A stretch of 64,000 nt of DNA from Aricia agestis (taxonomy: Eukaryota > Arthropoda > Insecta > Lepidoptera > Lycaenidae). A program made the translations under genes and the position numbers. The DNA is taken from contig NC_056428.1 in assembly GCF_905147365.1 (NCBI RefSeq), positions 24,024,001 through 24,088,000 on the forward strand, read 5' to 3'. Under the pieces are notes generated by a model that saw nothing but the letters and a program-made list of their open reading frames with translations, was not told the origin of the DNA and searched no databases. Below are positions 9,625-21,107 of this stretch, piece by piece (the first letter of the stretch is position 1; every line of letters starts with the position of its first letter).

Positions 9625-12163
9625 AATTTCTAAACTTTTTTAGGAATTTCAGTAAGAGATGCCTAGCCATGTAATTTCACTAAGCTTGCAAAACTAATCT
9701 GTATGCAGCGGTCGTATATTAGCATATTATATTGCCTTTTTATTTCCAATAGAAATAGTTGAATTCAAATTAATTTTGATCTTTTTTAGGAGTTCAAAGG
9801 CCTAAGATATAGGATGAATGCCAGAAAGATACACACCAGAGCTTAATATAGATGTCAAAAAACCTGTGACTACTATAAGGTCTCTCATTTTAATTTTAGT
9901 CTCTGAGAGAGTAACACAAAAGAAATTACCAACTCTTACTACCGCAGTCAGGCAATAATTCTCATATATTATGTATGTTTAAACCGGGCTTTCAGTTGAA
10001 TACTAATAATATGAACAAGATAAAGTTTCCTCATTTAGCTAGAAATATTACTAGTCTAGTATATTTAAATACATATTATGTTATTTAAACTTTGAGGAGC
10101 AAGCTGGGAATTATGACATGCTTATCAAGAGAGCTTTTTGTTCACTACTGAACTAATATTATGTATGCTAGACTTGTTAGGGTTGGACCACACCGCACGC
10201 AAATCTTTGTACTTACTATTACTTTGCTGCTAAAAGAAAATAGAGTTAAAGAAAATCTTTACTTTAAAGCTAAAGCAATTAAAACAGCAAAAAAAATTAA
10301 GCAATTTCCATTGTATTCTAGTAAAGCAAGAGAGAAATTGGAGCCTCCAACTTTTTAAACCGCGAAAAGCCCGCGAGTTACCTGTTCATTTTGATGTCAA
10401 CTGACAGGTGACAAAAAAATGACGCGCACCCGAATGGAACCCGAATGGAACTGTGTCGAATTGGCAATTCTTTGAACAAACTGCAAATATCAATCAATCG
10501 TTGACGTAATCGAGCCCGCAGCCGCCGAATTCGCCCGAAGGATTGTATTGCTGACACAACTTAACAGGAACTCAAAATAAAAATCCCTCGATGTTTGCGC
10601 ATTTTTGTGTCTTTACTGACGGTTTTGTAGTGACATTATGTACACAGAGTAGTAAATAATCCTTATGTAGTTTGTAACGAAATCTATTTGATTTGTTTTT
10701 TTTTAATATGTGTTAGAAAATAATTGGCAAAATTCTGCGTAAACGTCGAAGGAGCTGCATTTGCCCAAAATACGAGTTATTGGTTTCTTAAAAAACAACT
10801 GAAAGTTGTAGCACAGCTATAGACACAGCTTTGATACAACAGTTTTAAAACACATTTTTGCAATCCTCAACATTGCGCAAGATTGTGGCTAACTTTAGTA
10901 ATAATAATCACTAATTAGTAATAATAATCATTAATTTGTTTTGTAAATTTAGTTTGTTACTCCATTCGTATTGAAAAAGACAGATCATGAAAACAGTATT
11001 ATTAATTATTATTTATTACTGCAATGCTTCTGATTTTACATAGGTATTTTTATAAAATTTAAAGTAATAAATTAACTTATGTGTCCTATTTATTAAGTGG
11101 TGCTTAATCTTTAAATTCATCCATACTACGTCTCTTATTTGCATAATTGCCACATAGTGGAGCTCGCGTCAGGAACGACATACAAAGGAATATGATTACT
11201 TAGTTCAGCACTCGCAGCGAAAAGGGAACAAGTCGAAAATTTCATTTTACGAACGTAATTTTGGAATGATTTTCAGTTTCGAACGCAGTTCTTTGACAGA
11301 AACAGCCTTTTATTCTGTGACTCGTAAAAACGGACAAATTTTTAGTAACGCTGGAAATATAAGCGATCTCAGCCTACATCTTTTAAAAAATTTAAATACT
11401 TAGTTTTATTGTAAGTACTTATTTTTTATGTTTGTCATTTTATAAGAAATGCAATTGTTTTTAATTGCTCTGTCATTGTGTATACCTAATATTAGGTATT
11501 TTTTTCTCTAGCATTACTATTATAATATATTCTTCCTTTTACGTTTAATAAATAAGTTTTTAAGTACCTCCACGTTTTTATAGGTTACATAAAATAGTTT
11601 ATTGTTAAAACATGACTTATAACCTTTTTCGTCATGTGCACTATAGTCATATTTCATGTGCAGTCCTGACTGACTTAGATTTCAGCGGCACATAAATATT
11701 AGTAAATGTCGCTTGATGACTTTACCGACCTGAATAATACGCTGTTACAACCCTTGAAATAGTAGACTTACGCACACATTATGACTTTGTCCTAATGTAC
11801 GCGTAAGTTTATACAGCACGGCGGCCTGCATTTTCCATACATATTTTCCGAGTGTGCGATGATAGGTTTTAAAAGATAATATGGAAAATACGGCCCGCTC
11901 CGCTACCTTAAATTAATTAATTATGATCAGATTCAAAAACGATAAATAAATAAACTGGATTCTAAGTTGAAAATTAGGGCTCGATCGCTCTTCGACTTAG
12001 ATCGGAGGTATAAGAACTGGGCCTGTGTTATTACTAGTATAAATAAACAATACTTTGATGTGCATACATACAATACAATATTGTATTTGAATGTAGATTA
12101 CCATCGATATACGATAGTACCAATACTATGTTGATAACTATATTTCAGATTTTAGTCAACACA
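9625..12163. other. Long unassigned stretch
   Basis: About 2.5 kb without a recognised transposon or gene. A 65-codon frame at 10161-10358 has no motif. A small duplication of 'cccgaatggaac' lies at 10428-10450, and a weak hairpin with CGGCCTGCATTTTCCATA arms at about 11821-11907. This is the longest part of the window that may be unique sequence. Confidence 0.5.
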
Positions 12164-12580
12164 GTACGTGGGAGAGCCACCCTTCGGCACGAATGGGCCG
12201 GCTCGACCGGAGAAATACTACGTTCTCACAGAGAACCGGAGGCCCAATTCCCTATCCTAGTCCCTTCCCTTCCCTTCCCTTCCCTTCCCTTCCCTTCCCT
12301 TCCCTTCCCTTCCCTTCCCTTCCCTTCCCTTCCCTTCCCTTCCCTTCCCTTCCCTTCCCTTCCCTTCCCTTCCCTTCCCTTCCCTTCCCTTCCCTTCCCT
12401 TCCCTTCCCTTCCCTTCCCTTCCCTACCCTCCCCTCCCCTATTACCCTATTCCCTCTTAAAAGGCCGGCAACGCACTTGCAGCTCTTCTGATGCTGCGAG
12501 TGTCCATGGGTGACGGAAGTTGCTTTCCATCAGGTGACCCGTTTGCTCGTTTGCCACCTTATTACATAAAAAAAAAAACA
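12164..12580 (+). mobile_element. Poly(A)-tailed retroposon with expanded tract
   Basis: The 5' part has 'agccacccttcggcacgaat' and GGCTCGACCGGAGAAATAC. The 3' part has AAAAGGCCGGCAACGCACTT, 'gctgcgagtgtccatgggtg' and CATCAGGTGACCCGTTTGCT, followed by an A-run at about 12569-12580. A second copy lies on the minus strand at 18497-18800. The tail resembles 3' ends of RTE-like LINEs and their SINEs in moths. The usual TCCC-rich middle has become a long microsatellite here. Confidence 0.65.
12261..12425 (+). repeat. (TTCCC)n microsatellite
   Basis: About 33 nearly perfect copies of the pentamer TTCCC, giving a pyrimidine-only plus strand. The two proline/serine/phenylalanine-rich frames that cross it are artefacts of the repeat. 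It ends in imperfect TACCC and TCCCC units that match the non-expanded tract of the other copy. Confidence 0.97.
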
Positions 12581-13154
12581 GGTAAAAATACACTTCCTTA
12601 AAATCCTTTTAGTGGCATTTATTTGGAATATTTAAATAAAATATTCGAACACTGCAATTCGATATTTCCCTCTAAACTTTTGAAAACGCAAACGGCGGGA
12701 GTTCTGAAATATTTACACCGGCAATTTTTATCTGTGAGTTAATGACATGGAAGTATACGTTAAATTGTTTTCTGCGTCGAGTGTAATGGCACCGAATCGA
12801 ACAGAGATAGGAGTATGTTAATTTTGTTTTATTGAAAATACAAATTTGAATTTTAATGAAACGCGAAGAAACACGAGCGTGCGGAGTGCGGAGCGCGTGA
12901 TGGGATTCCACTTGTTTTGAAAATACAAATGTTGTTTTTTTTTTTTTTGAAAACTTTATAACTAGCGACAGTAATATTAAGGATCGATTTTATACATTAT
13001 TTAAGTTGCGCTTGTACCGCGACCGCAACTTAAATAAATCTTTACATAATATAAATTACTTGTGATCTCGCGGTGTTGCGGCCAACCCCTCGTTCTCGTG
13101 GATGCATAAAATCGAGCCTCAATTGTTTTTTTTTTTTTAGGACTTTTTAAAGGA
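12581..13154. other. Unassigned stretch
   Basis: Nothing recognised apart from T-runs near 12936 and 13126. A 79-codon minus-strand frame (12672-12911) has no motif. Confidence 0.5.
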
Positions 13155-13364
13155 CTTGTGCTACAGGTACCAGACAACGGAAATATATTTAATACTTTTA
13201 TACTTTACATAATTATATTTAAGATTTTTATTACATTATACACATATTTAATACACATCCAGACCCGGGAACATTGAAAACTTTTTGTTCCGTCGGCGGG
13301 ATTCGAACCCGCGACCCCCGGGTTGAGCTACCAACGCAATCACCACTGAGCCACAGAGGTCGTC
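13155..13364 (-). mobile_element. tRNA-derived SINE with intact A and B boxes
   Basis: On the minus strand the head contains TGGCTCAGTGG (13343-13353), a perfect A box, and GGTTCGAATCC (13299-13309), a perfect B box, spaced as in a tRNA gene. The body then reads GGAACAAAAAGTTTTCAATG and ends in an AT-rich tail finishing near 'tacctgtagcacaagt'. It is not a functional tRNA: the acceptor stem is not preserved and the transcript continues. Pol III transcription could start at the internal promoter. Confidence 0.85.
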
Positions 13365-13589
13365 AGGAGGTTACATGAACGCAATCTTCGGTCAGCATCC
13401 TCTATCGGTTGTGTCACGGGGAGTGCTCCGAGGAATTGTTCAGAATCACACCTCCTACATCTTTTCGCCATCGTTCCACCCGAAAAGTATGCCATCTTCA
13501 TCAATTTGATTAAGTGGCTTCCATCGTGCGTTTTCTGCGTAACTATCTCCCACGCACAGTAAAACTCTCGAACGAACAGTAGTCGTCAG

Positions 13590-13956
13590 CAGGGCTTGGA
13601 ACCGGTATTTTTTTAACCAGGTTAAAACGCTCTTTAACCAGGTTTTTGGATAAGTGTTCGTTCGGAGCGAAATAGAGATGCGATTTCTCGCGGAAAGTAA
13701 CTAGTGCAGTGATATCTTCTATCCCTTTCTAGTGCACCATCTAATAGCCAATAGACCATAACTTGTTTATGTGTAAACAATGGGAACGGTTCTAACCGGT
13801 ATTTTGAGCAGTGAGCAATTTCATTTTGCTCTTAGAACAAAACCAGAAATAATTTCGGTGCGTTCAGAGCGGAATAAAAATGAAAACGCTCTTTTGGAAA
13901 TGTATGGCGGTTCTAACGAACAGGATCGCGAAGATTAACCAGGTTTCCGAGCCCTG
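13590..13956. mobile_element. hAT-like MITE
   Basis: The terminal inverted repeats CAGGGCTTGGAACCGGT and AACCAGGTTTCCGAGCCCTG agree except for a few bases, and further AACCAGGTT / GGTTCTAACCGG words lie next to the ends. CAGGG termini are typical of hAT elements. I could not recover a clean 8-bp duplication. The 68-codon frame at 13880-14086 crosses its right end and is not a gene. Confidence 0.6.
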
Positions 13957-14366
13957 TAGCGGTAGCACGGCGACCAGCGGAAATGCGAAAGTATGGACAA
14001 ACTGTGGAAATAAACCTAAGGTGCCGTTCCGATCTTTTTTCGTTCCGAAAAATTTAATTAAAATGCCACTTTATGACAGACTATAGTCACAACAACCTTC
14101 TCGGAACTTGGAGCTGAAATATTATTCATCAAACAAAAAGAAATAAACATTTACTGTAAACATCTTTGACACATTGGAAAATCCACTTTGCAAACAATGA
14201 CAGCCAAATTGATCGCCGTAAGCCTGGACACTTCTGGAGTCTTCTTCAGCGGCTGTGTACTTTTATGGGATGGATAAAAATGTCAAACTCGCGACACAAC
14301 ATGTGACCTGATCAAAAATTCGTAAGTGTAATCAAGAAAGAAGTAAGTATTTGCTGTGCTGTTGCT

Positions 14367-14763
14367 TTTAGGGTTCCGTACCCAAAGGGTAAAAACGGGA
14401 CCATATTACTTCTTCTTCTTCAATGTCTTCAATGTCTTCAATGTCTGTCCGTCTGTCTATCCATCTGTCTGTCTCCAGTCTGTATCCCAAGAACCGATAT
14501 AGCTAGACTTCTGACATTTGTCACAGATTGTGTACTTTTGTTGCCGCTAAACAAAACAAAATAAATATTTAAGGGGGTTCCCTTATAACAAACGTGATTT
14601 TTTTCCTTTTTACTTGATATCAATAGCCATTATTGATATCAAGCAAAAAGGAAAAAATCATTATAAATATTCACAAAATCTTCAATTAAATATTTTGTAC
14701 TTTAATAATAATTAATAATATTATTTAAATAAAATAAATAGTAAAGCAAAAAACACATTTTTT
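14367..14763 (-). repeat. Family A repeat with tandem TTCAATGTC
   Basis: It starts with AGGGTTCCGTACCCAAAGGG and continues through the GTCTGTCC run, 'caagaaccgatatagctaga', 'tgttgccgctaaacaaaaca' and a tail toward 14763. Near 14413-14445 the segment TTCAATGTC is present three times after a TTC run, a local expansion not seen in the other copies. Confidence 0.75.
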
Positions 14764-14867
14764 GCCGACTTTTGTTTAAAAAATTATACCGAACACTTCT
14801 TGCGCATATCCGACTCACACTTGGCTGATTTTATTACTTCTGCCGCCACTCCTGGGGCGCAACATAA

Positions 14868-15470
14868 TCTATACTATAATATTATAAACGCGAAAGTATC
14901 TCTGTCTGTCTGTCTGTCTGTCTCGCTTTCACCCCAAAACTACCGAACCGATTGTAATGAAATTTTGTATACAGATAGTCTAAAGCCTGAAAAAGGACAG
15001 GCCACTTTTTTACTGGAAAAAAGGGTTGTAAGGGGGTGAAAATACGAAAATTTGTTCAAATTAAGTTAGTTCCAAAAATTCATACTAGATGGAGCTTGCC
15101 CAACATCTTTCTATAAGAGGTGGTATCACCATACATCAGAGTTTCGATATTTTTCCATTGTTATTTCTTTTTTACGTTATTTAATAAGTCAGTACCTTAT
15201 ATTATATACAGTGAGGTAACCTTAAACCTATCAATGATAAATAGTTTATGGGTAAAGTTGTGTAATTGGGGGGCTAAATAAGCTTTAAAATTTGGCATAA
15301 TATATAAAGTTTAACATACAAAAATGAAGTACTTATTGTTTGCACACTGCACAGCTGTATTGATTTAATGGGTACCAGGGTTTTTTTATAAAAGCTTTTG
15401 ACACCAATTTTGTTGACATCGCGCGCTATAAACTGAAGTCCACGCGGACGAAGTCGCGGGCAACAGCTAG
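14868..15470 (+). mobile_element. Lep1-type Helitron, complete
   Basis: The 5' end TCTATACTATAATATTATAA is followed by a CTGT run and 'tcaccccaaaactaccgaac'. The 3' end has the palindrome CGCGGACGAAGTCGCG and then GGCAACAGCTAG. It lies between A (14867) and T (15471), as Helitrons do, with no target duplication. Non-autonomous: there is no Rep/helicase frame, so the enzyme must come from elsewhere. Confidence 0.9.
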
Positions 15471-15764
15471 TATTGTATATTTTTAAAGGTGATAGATTCA
15501 AGTATTGTGAATGGTGAAATATATTGTAGAGTCTTCGCGTCTGCGATACCCGAAGACTTGTAAGTGCGTTGGAACGTCGCCAACAATACGTCTAAGCAAG
15601 ACCAATAACAGCGTGATCGACGAATAATGAAAACTAAGTCTGATACATTTTACTTAGAGATTACTTATAACATAGACTATAATCTTGAAAAAGCTTCTGA
15701 ACCTTTAGCAATATATGTTTTGGCTAAAGGCTCAGAACCCAAGTATGTATGAATGGGTAAGTAC

Positions 15765-16659
15765 TAGAGATGTGCCGATTAGTCGCCGACTAGTCGGTAA
15801 AGCCGACTATCCTGCCACTTTTGTAGTGGCCAACTATTCTATTACTATTCGCCGACTAATCGGCTTTTTACTTTTTTGCTATTATTGAAATTATAATAAA
15901 GAAAAACCTTGATTATCTTATACATATAAAAAATTCTCGTGTCACAATGTTAGTTACCGTACTCCTCCGAAACGGCTTTACTGATTTTTACCAAATTTTA
16001 TATGCATATTCAGTAGGTCTGAGAGTCGGCTACTGAGTACTTTTTATATTGAAAATTGCATATTTTGTTCAATAAATAATAGCAAATTATTACAACTCGA
16101 GACTGACGGCGACCATTGTTTGGGCGACGGGATAGCGATGGACGTTGCCATGGTGACATACTTATTTAGTCACTTCAATAAAATAATACGGGCGAAATAC
16201 TTTATATGGCAAAGAAACGTTTGCCGGGACAGCTAGTTATTTATAAATTATAATATTATGTTGATCACACTCAATCAGTGTTAAGTACACATTTTAAAAT
16301 TGAATGAATTGTTTCGGAAGTTGCTTGCTAGTAAAGAAATTATTTTTGTAAATTTAATTTTAAGAAACAAATTAAGTAAGTATGTATTATTTAATCGAGA
16401 TTTCATGTACATGCAATATTTAATGAAAACCATCAACTGTATCATAGCTAAACAATATAAAGTAACGTACCTACGCGAAGTAAACATACTTAACACGATT
16501 CGACACGTTTTCAGGCGGCGTGTGCGACGCGAAAAACAGTAAAAAAGCGTTACGGAAACATCCGAAACAATGATCGGCTTGGCCGATTAGTCGGCTTCTT
16601 TGCAGCCGACTAATCGGCTAGTCGGCTAATCAGCCAAAGTCATGATCGGCACATCTCTA
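15765..16659. mobile_element. hAT element with exact 8-bp duplication
   Basis: TAGAGATGTGCCGAT at the left and its exact inverse at the right form 15-bp terminal repeats, bordered by GTAAGTAC at 15757-15764 and again at 16660-16667. Repeated GCCGACTAATCGG-type palindromes fill both subterminal regions, likely transposase binding sites. A Helitron has inserted inside. Two frames near 16281-16542 overlap on opposite strands; neither shows the hAT dimerisation motif, so this is a non-autonomous derivative. Confidence 0.92.
15916..16236 (+). mobile_element. Helitron nested in the hAT element
   Basis: 5' end TCTTATACATATAAAAAATT followed by CTCGTGTCACAATG; 3' end CGTTTGCCGGGACAGCTAG. It is flanked by A and T. 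This second Helitron family (here H-GCCGGG) also occurs at 18286, 26828 and 53891. The nesting shows that this copy is younger than the surrounding hAT. Confidence 0.88.
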
Positions 16660-16689
16660 GTAAGTACCTATATATGCTTATGGAATTGA

Positions 16690-16918
16690 CATATTATTAT
16701 TAGCCTTTCTTTAGAACAATACATTTAATTTACATACGTTACAAAATATTCAAATATTTATTCGGTAGCGCCTCTTGGCAAAGGCCTCCCCCAACAGCTT
16801 CCACTCGCTTCTCTGACATGCCACTCTTGTCCACATTTTGCCAGTCATTTGTACTATAACATCTTCCCATCTTTTTAGAGGGCTGCCCTTTATCCTTTCC
16901 TCATCATGGAATTGACAT
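16690..16918 (-). mobile_element. 5'-truncated RTE-type LINE
   Basis: The minus strand carries a 56-codon open frame ending in TGA at 16750-16752, then a short AT-rich 3' region. The 5' boundary meets the P-like repeat at about 16914. Confidence 0.65.
16750..16918 (-). pseudogene. RTE LINE polyprotein, C-terminal fragment
   Basis: Translated on the minus strand, the frame contains SPLKRWEDVIVQMTGKMW and then TRVACQRSEWKLLGEAFAKR. This is the characteristic end of RTE-clade endonuclease/reverse transcriptase proteins (R-W-x-D...W...A-x-x-R-x-x-W...EAF). Everything upstream, including both enzymes, is missing. The match comes from remembered family patterns, but the spacing of Trp, Arg and Glu-Ala-Phe makes it specific. 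Confidence 0.8.
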
Positions 16919-17003
16919 AAGCGTTCGATAATATGAAGTCGACATTCGACTCATGTCATGTCAATTCCATACATTTTGATCGGTAAAAAAAACGTGTTGG
17001 CTC
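16914..17003. repeat. P-like element fragment
   Basis: Contains ATGGAATTGACAT, CATGTCATGTCAATTCCATA, 'cattttgatcgg' and 'cgtgttggct', the same terminal and subterminal strings as the THAP-containing element at 61904-63176. The fragment holds an inverted pair (GGAATTGACAT / ATGTCAATTCC), so it is probably two fused ends. Confidence 0.55.
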
Positions 17004-18285
17004 TGAACTCAAGTAATAAATGAAGAACTTGAAAAGTCATTTGGAGAAATTGATGTGTTTAATTTGAAATACTTATTAGTAGTTATTTCTAAGATTTTTT
17101 TTGTACACAAACGTTATAGTTAAACATTTTTTCCTTTTACGTTTACCTAACTAATTTTCTAACGTCTCCAACAAGGACATGTCATCGTTTTGTTGTAGCT
17201 ATTAGTGAAATAATATTATTGTAGTTGAATTTTGCTTTCAATCGATATTTTGAAATTAATTTAAGACGACAAATGTATAATTTTTTCGTAGGCTGTATAC
17301 GAAAAAAAAATTATAAAGGTATTTAATTTTTTTTCCTAAAGGTGCAAATCGTAAATTAATATCAGTTGTTAGTTACAAAAAGAGTTTCCCAGATGTTCAA
17401 CTACTATTAAACTCAATTGAACCACTTAGTAGATTATAATATCAGCTGAAGCAATCTAGACTCATATTTTATATACCTAACCCCAGAGGAGATGTGACCA
17501 ACTTCAAGAAACATTAAAGCTATGTATTTTATATTTTACGTTTCTTGAATTTTAGTGACATTTTCGAGTGATTTCTCCAATGCTTTTCTCTCATCGTTTT
17601 GTTATTTTATAGTAGCAAAGAGCATTGTCATTACTTTTGCACGTGTAAAATATTGTTAAGAATGAACTCGTGAACTCTATCTATCTGTATCACAAAATCA
17701 CTTCCATATTTTTAAAAGCAAATAAAATCCAATAATTTCGAGAGTGTGTCTGTCTTTATGCCTTTTTATACCTAAACCGTTAAACGTTAGTTTATAATTT
17801 GGCAAAATGTACGGTTTCCACGCAATAAATAATTTTTTGCAATGAAAACTAGTACAGTAAAGCTTCGCGTTCATTGACGGGGCGGAGCGGAGTCATAAGA
17901 GACAAAAATGCGGCCCGTTGCGCCCATTTGCGTGAAGCTTCACCAGCAAGATAAACTGTTTAACAGCTATGTTGCCACCATATATTTAGCTATGTTGCCA
18001 TGATATATTTAGCCGCAAACATTGTCACTTGCGTTCTGCATCAGCTTGTTATCAAATTGTCAGAGACTTTGACATACAGTGTTATTTACGAGTTAAATTC
18101 TCAAGCGTAGGCTTTCGTGTAAACATTATGTGCACAGATGGTGATTCTGTAGTAGGTTAACTGTATTTATTTGTTGTTTAACTTTTGTTTGGCAAGTAAT
18201 CAAGATGTCTAGTGATTGGGTACAAACCTGAAAAGAATTTTTTTATTTTTTATGGATGTCATTCGTTGCCTGATTGCCATATCAG
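17004..18285. other. Unassigned stretch
   Basis: AT-rich with no recognised transposon or gene. AGCTATGTTGCCA is repeated about 23 bp apart near 17970. A GC-richer patch at 17865-17943 has imperfect AAGCTTC-ended inverted arms and may be a decayed MITE. Confidence 0.5.
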
Positions 18286-18484
18286 TCCCGGCAAACATAG
18301 TTTTGCCATATAAAGTACTTCGCCCATGTTATTTTATTGAAGTGACTAAATAAGTATGGCACCAATCACCATAGCAACGTCCGTCGCTATCCCGTCGCAC
18401 AAGCAATGGTCGCCGTCAGTCTCAAGTTGTAACTTGTAATATTACATGCATATAAAATTTTCAGACCTACTGAATATTACATGT
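18286..18484 (-). mobile_element. Helitron H-GCCGGG, truncated
   Basis: It reads 'gtcccggcaaacatagtttt', 'gaagtgactaaataagtatg' and GCAATGGTCGCCGTCAGTCT, as in the nested copy at 15916 but on the opposite strand. The terminal CTAG is damaged and the 5' end is lost near the start of the neighbouring retroposon. Confidence 0.75.
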
Positions 18485-18496
18485 ACATACATGTAC

Positions 18497-18800
18497 TTTT
18501 TTTATTTAATGAAATAAGGGGGCAAACGAGCAAACGGGTCACCTGATGGAAAGAAACTTCCGTCACCCATGGACACTCGCAGCATTAGAAAAGCTGCAGG
18601 TGCGTTGCCGGCCTTTTAAGAGATAATAGGGTAATAGGGGAGGGTAGGGAAGGGAATAGAGTAGGGGATTGGGCCTCCGGTAAACTCACTCACTCGGCGA
18701 AACACAGCACAAGCGCCGTTTCACGCCGGTTTTCTGTGAGAATGTGGTATTTCTCCGGTCGAGCCGACCCATTCGTGCCGAAGCATGGCTCTCCCACGTA
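18497..18800 (-). mobile_element. Retroposon, second copy, unexpanded tract
   Basis: Reverse orientation relative to 12164-12580: 'gcaaacgagcaaacgggtca', CCATGGACACTCGCAGCATT, GCGTTGCCGGCCTTTTAA, then about 50 bp of AGGG-rich imperfect sequence and 'ttctccggtcgagccgaccc'. The purine-rich middle is short and irregular, the presumed ancestral state of the TTCCC array. Confidence 0.7.
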
Positions 18801-18952
18801 TAATAAAAATTAGAGCTTACGCAATAGCTCTAAGCCTTTTCGAATGATTTTTGTGTGAAAACGTTTAACAACTCGGTGCTGTACGTGACAGTACCTACCT
18901 CATTCGTGATGTCAGCGACGTCACCTAAATATCGGCCAACATAAGGATGTAT

Positions 18953-19148
18953 TCGCACTTTGCGGCAACCACGCGACCGCCATATTGGCTAACATGGCGT
19001 CTTGATTGCCTTACTGCGCAACACTATTGTAGTATAACTAAATAAATATCAGCCGAATTTCATACTAATTTCACTTCGCGGCAACCGCGCGACCGCCACA
19101 TTGGCTAACATGGCGACTTGATTGCCTCACTGGACAATACTGTACTAT
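18953..19148 (+). repeat. Tandem duplication of ~116 bp
   Basis: Two copies of a segment containing 'gcggcaaccacgcgaccgcc' (second copy GCGGCAACCGCGCGACCGCC), TTGGCTAACATGGCG and CTTGATTGCCT follow each other, with key words 116 bp apart. Copies differ by scattered substitutions, so the duplication is not recent. No function inferred. Confidence 0.75.
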
Positions 19149-19254
19149 AATCGAAATTTTGATATCTTATATGATATTTTGTGCTTCAATTCGTCTTTTG
19201 AATTTTGGAGTTGCCTTTCTAGTAGCTACTATTGATGAAGCAGGCGCTATAATC

Positions 19255-19447
19255 AGCCCGCCGATAGAACTGCGGTTGCCCCACATTTCCCGTGGATCTG
19301 TCAGTAGCGGCGCAGAAAGGAACACGGTCGGGTTTTAGTGGGTAGAGCTGCGGCCACTACCATCCATCGGTCGCAGCGAGTCCCACATACCCCAGTTGTC
19401 CTCCCCAGCACTGCCGGGGATGCATAATGGCATTTCCCGACCCAAAA
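19255..19447 (+). mobile_element. Possible LINE 3' end
   Basis: A GC-rich block contains 'ggttttagtgggtagagctg', 'cccagcactgccggggatgc' and 'ataatggcatttcccgac', ending in an A-run. This resembles 3' untranslated ends of moth non-LTR retrotransposons. No coding sequence is left. The GGTAGAGC word is not a tRNA box in context. Confidence 0.45.
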
Positions 19448-19459
19448 AAAGGCCCTATA

Positions 19460-19912
19460 ATCAGGATAACATGGTAAAAACAGACCGTCCGTCTGTCTAT
19501 CTCCAGGCTGTATCTCAAGAACGGTGACAGCTAGAGAGTTGAAAATTTTACAGATTATGTATTTCTGTTGCCGCTAATAACAAATACTAAAAACAAAATA
19601 AATCAAATATTTAAGGGGGGCTCCCATACAACAAACTTAATTTTTTTGCATTTTTTACTCTTTATCAATAATGGCTACGTGTAGCACTTGAAATATTCAC
19701 AAAATACTTAATAGTATTAGTACCTTAATAATTGATAGTAAAATTAAAATAAAATATATATTTAAAGGCCACCCTTAAATATTTATTTTATTTTAATTTA
19801 TACAAAATTTCCCATCCAAAAATACTTATTTTTTTGCCTATTTTTGCTCTTAAATGGTACGGAACGAAATGGTCCAGCGCGAGTCCAACTCCCACTTAGC
19901 CGTTTATTTCTT
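19460..19912 (-). repeat. Family A repeat, diverged
   Basis: It contains the reverse-oriented set 'ccgtccgtctgtctatctcc', 'tgtatctcaagaacggtgac', 'ctgttgccgctaataacaaa', 'tttttgctcttaaatggtac' and ends near 'gcgcgagtccaactcccact'. The conserved GGGTACGGAACC end at 19460-19490 is badly mutated. Confidence 0.7.
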
Positions 19913-20617
19913 TCACAACTTATTACTTACACAATTCATATATGCGATAAGATCGCGACAGCAGCATATGAGTGAAAAAGACAAGACGAAGGCTCGGTCA
20001 ATAGCCGATTTTCTGTCATCCGCGTCCAGATTGTTGCAAATAACTCACTCGTTGCTAGTTTTACACTATACCTTTAACGGAAGTGTTAAGGGATAATGCA
20101 CTGAAATGCTTATCATTCTTTACGCCTTAAGATGTGGGAGACTCTGCAATATTCTTTTTTAAAAAAGGACTTTATCGAAGAACGATAAAATAATGCCGTT
20201 CTTACTCTGCAAATAACAGCTCCAGGTTACTTTGACAGTTTCAGCGTGAACGTATGATGTGAAACGACCCTTAAACGCCGAAAAGAACAGAGCTTTGCGT
20301 TTCATGTCCTTGCATGCAGCGGGGTAATGTGGTTCGAAGACTCGCATAAAATCCAAGGTTTATGATCTCGAAGAATACGCTGCTTTAATAGCTGATTTCT
20401 GACTCAAATATTTGAATACGATTTTCAGCTGCTCGTTTCATAGTTTTATTGGAGTTGGTTCAATTCGTGCTAGTTTATTTGAAAACTTCGTTTCACGTAG
20501 TATTGTCTCTTTGACGCTATAGATGACGAAAATAGAATTTTACGCAGTAAAACAATGAATTCGATTTTACCGTTCTACTCACGTCCAAGAGCAATATTAT
20601 GGTTTTGTAGGTTTTAC
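19913..20617. other. Unassigned stretch
   Basis: No recognised repeat. The 65-codon minus-strand frame (20159-20356) and the 80-codon plus-strand frame (19854-20096) lack motifs; the latter starts inside family A. Confidence 0.5.
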
Positions 20618-20740
20618 TGCCGTACTCAGAGACTTACTTAACTCAGCAATGAATATTTTAACATAAGCCCCCTACATTATCTTTTAAAGTCTGCATTTAA
20701 TAATTATAGTTAAGTAATTAATATTCGTCTCTGAGTGCGG
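20618..20740. mobile_element. Small MITE with CCGYACTCAGAGAC ends
   Basis: The left end TGCCGTACTCAGAGACTTAC is mirrored by CGTCTCTGAGTGCGG at the right. TAC lies on both sides (20615-20617 and 20741-20743), possibly a 3-bp duplication. Interior AT-rich, no coding sequence. Confidence 0.6.
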
Positions 20741-21107
20741 TACTTCAAAACTTATTTTAATACTCAAACTTTCTAAATAAATGGGAACCTTCACACGTGG
20801 CTCTTTCGTATTAACAGATAAACTAATCCTACACGTTGCAAAAATCGCATACAATTTTTGTTCGGAATTTGTCATCCTCCTGGCGATAACGTGCTCACGC
20901 GTATTTACCTAATCCACTTCCACAAACGCTGGCTCTCTGCTTTTGTACGGGAAACAAATTCTCGCGAAGTGCTTGCTTCTGCATTAAGCATTCCGCGTCG
21001 CTCTGACTATAATTCTATGACTATACCATTGTTATATTACGCTACATATTATGTGTTGCGTCCTTGGAACGTAGTAATGGTAGTAACGTATCTTTACTAA
21101 TATTAAA
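20741..21107. other. Unassigned stretch
   Basis: No repeat was recognised. An 80-codon plus-strand frame (20858-21100) has no motif and is taken as chance. Confidence 0.45.

Noticed and set aside
12128..12513. Proline/serine/phenylalanine-rich proteins
   Set aside because: Translation of the TTCCC microsatellite.
13290..13360. True tRNA gene on the minus strand
   Set aside because: A and B boxes are good, but the acceptor stem does not pair and the unit continues into a SINE body that is repeated elsewhere.
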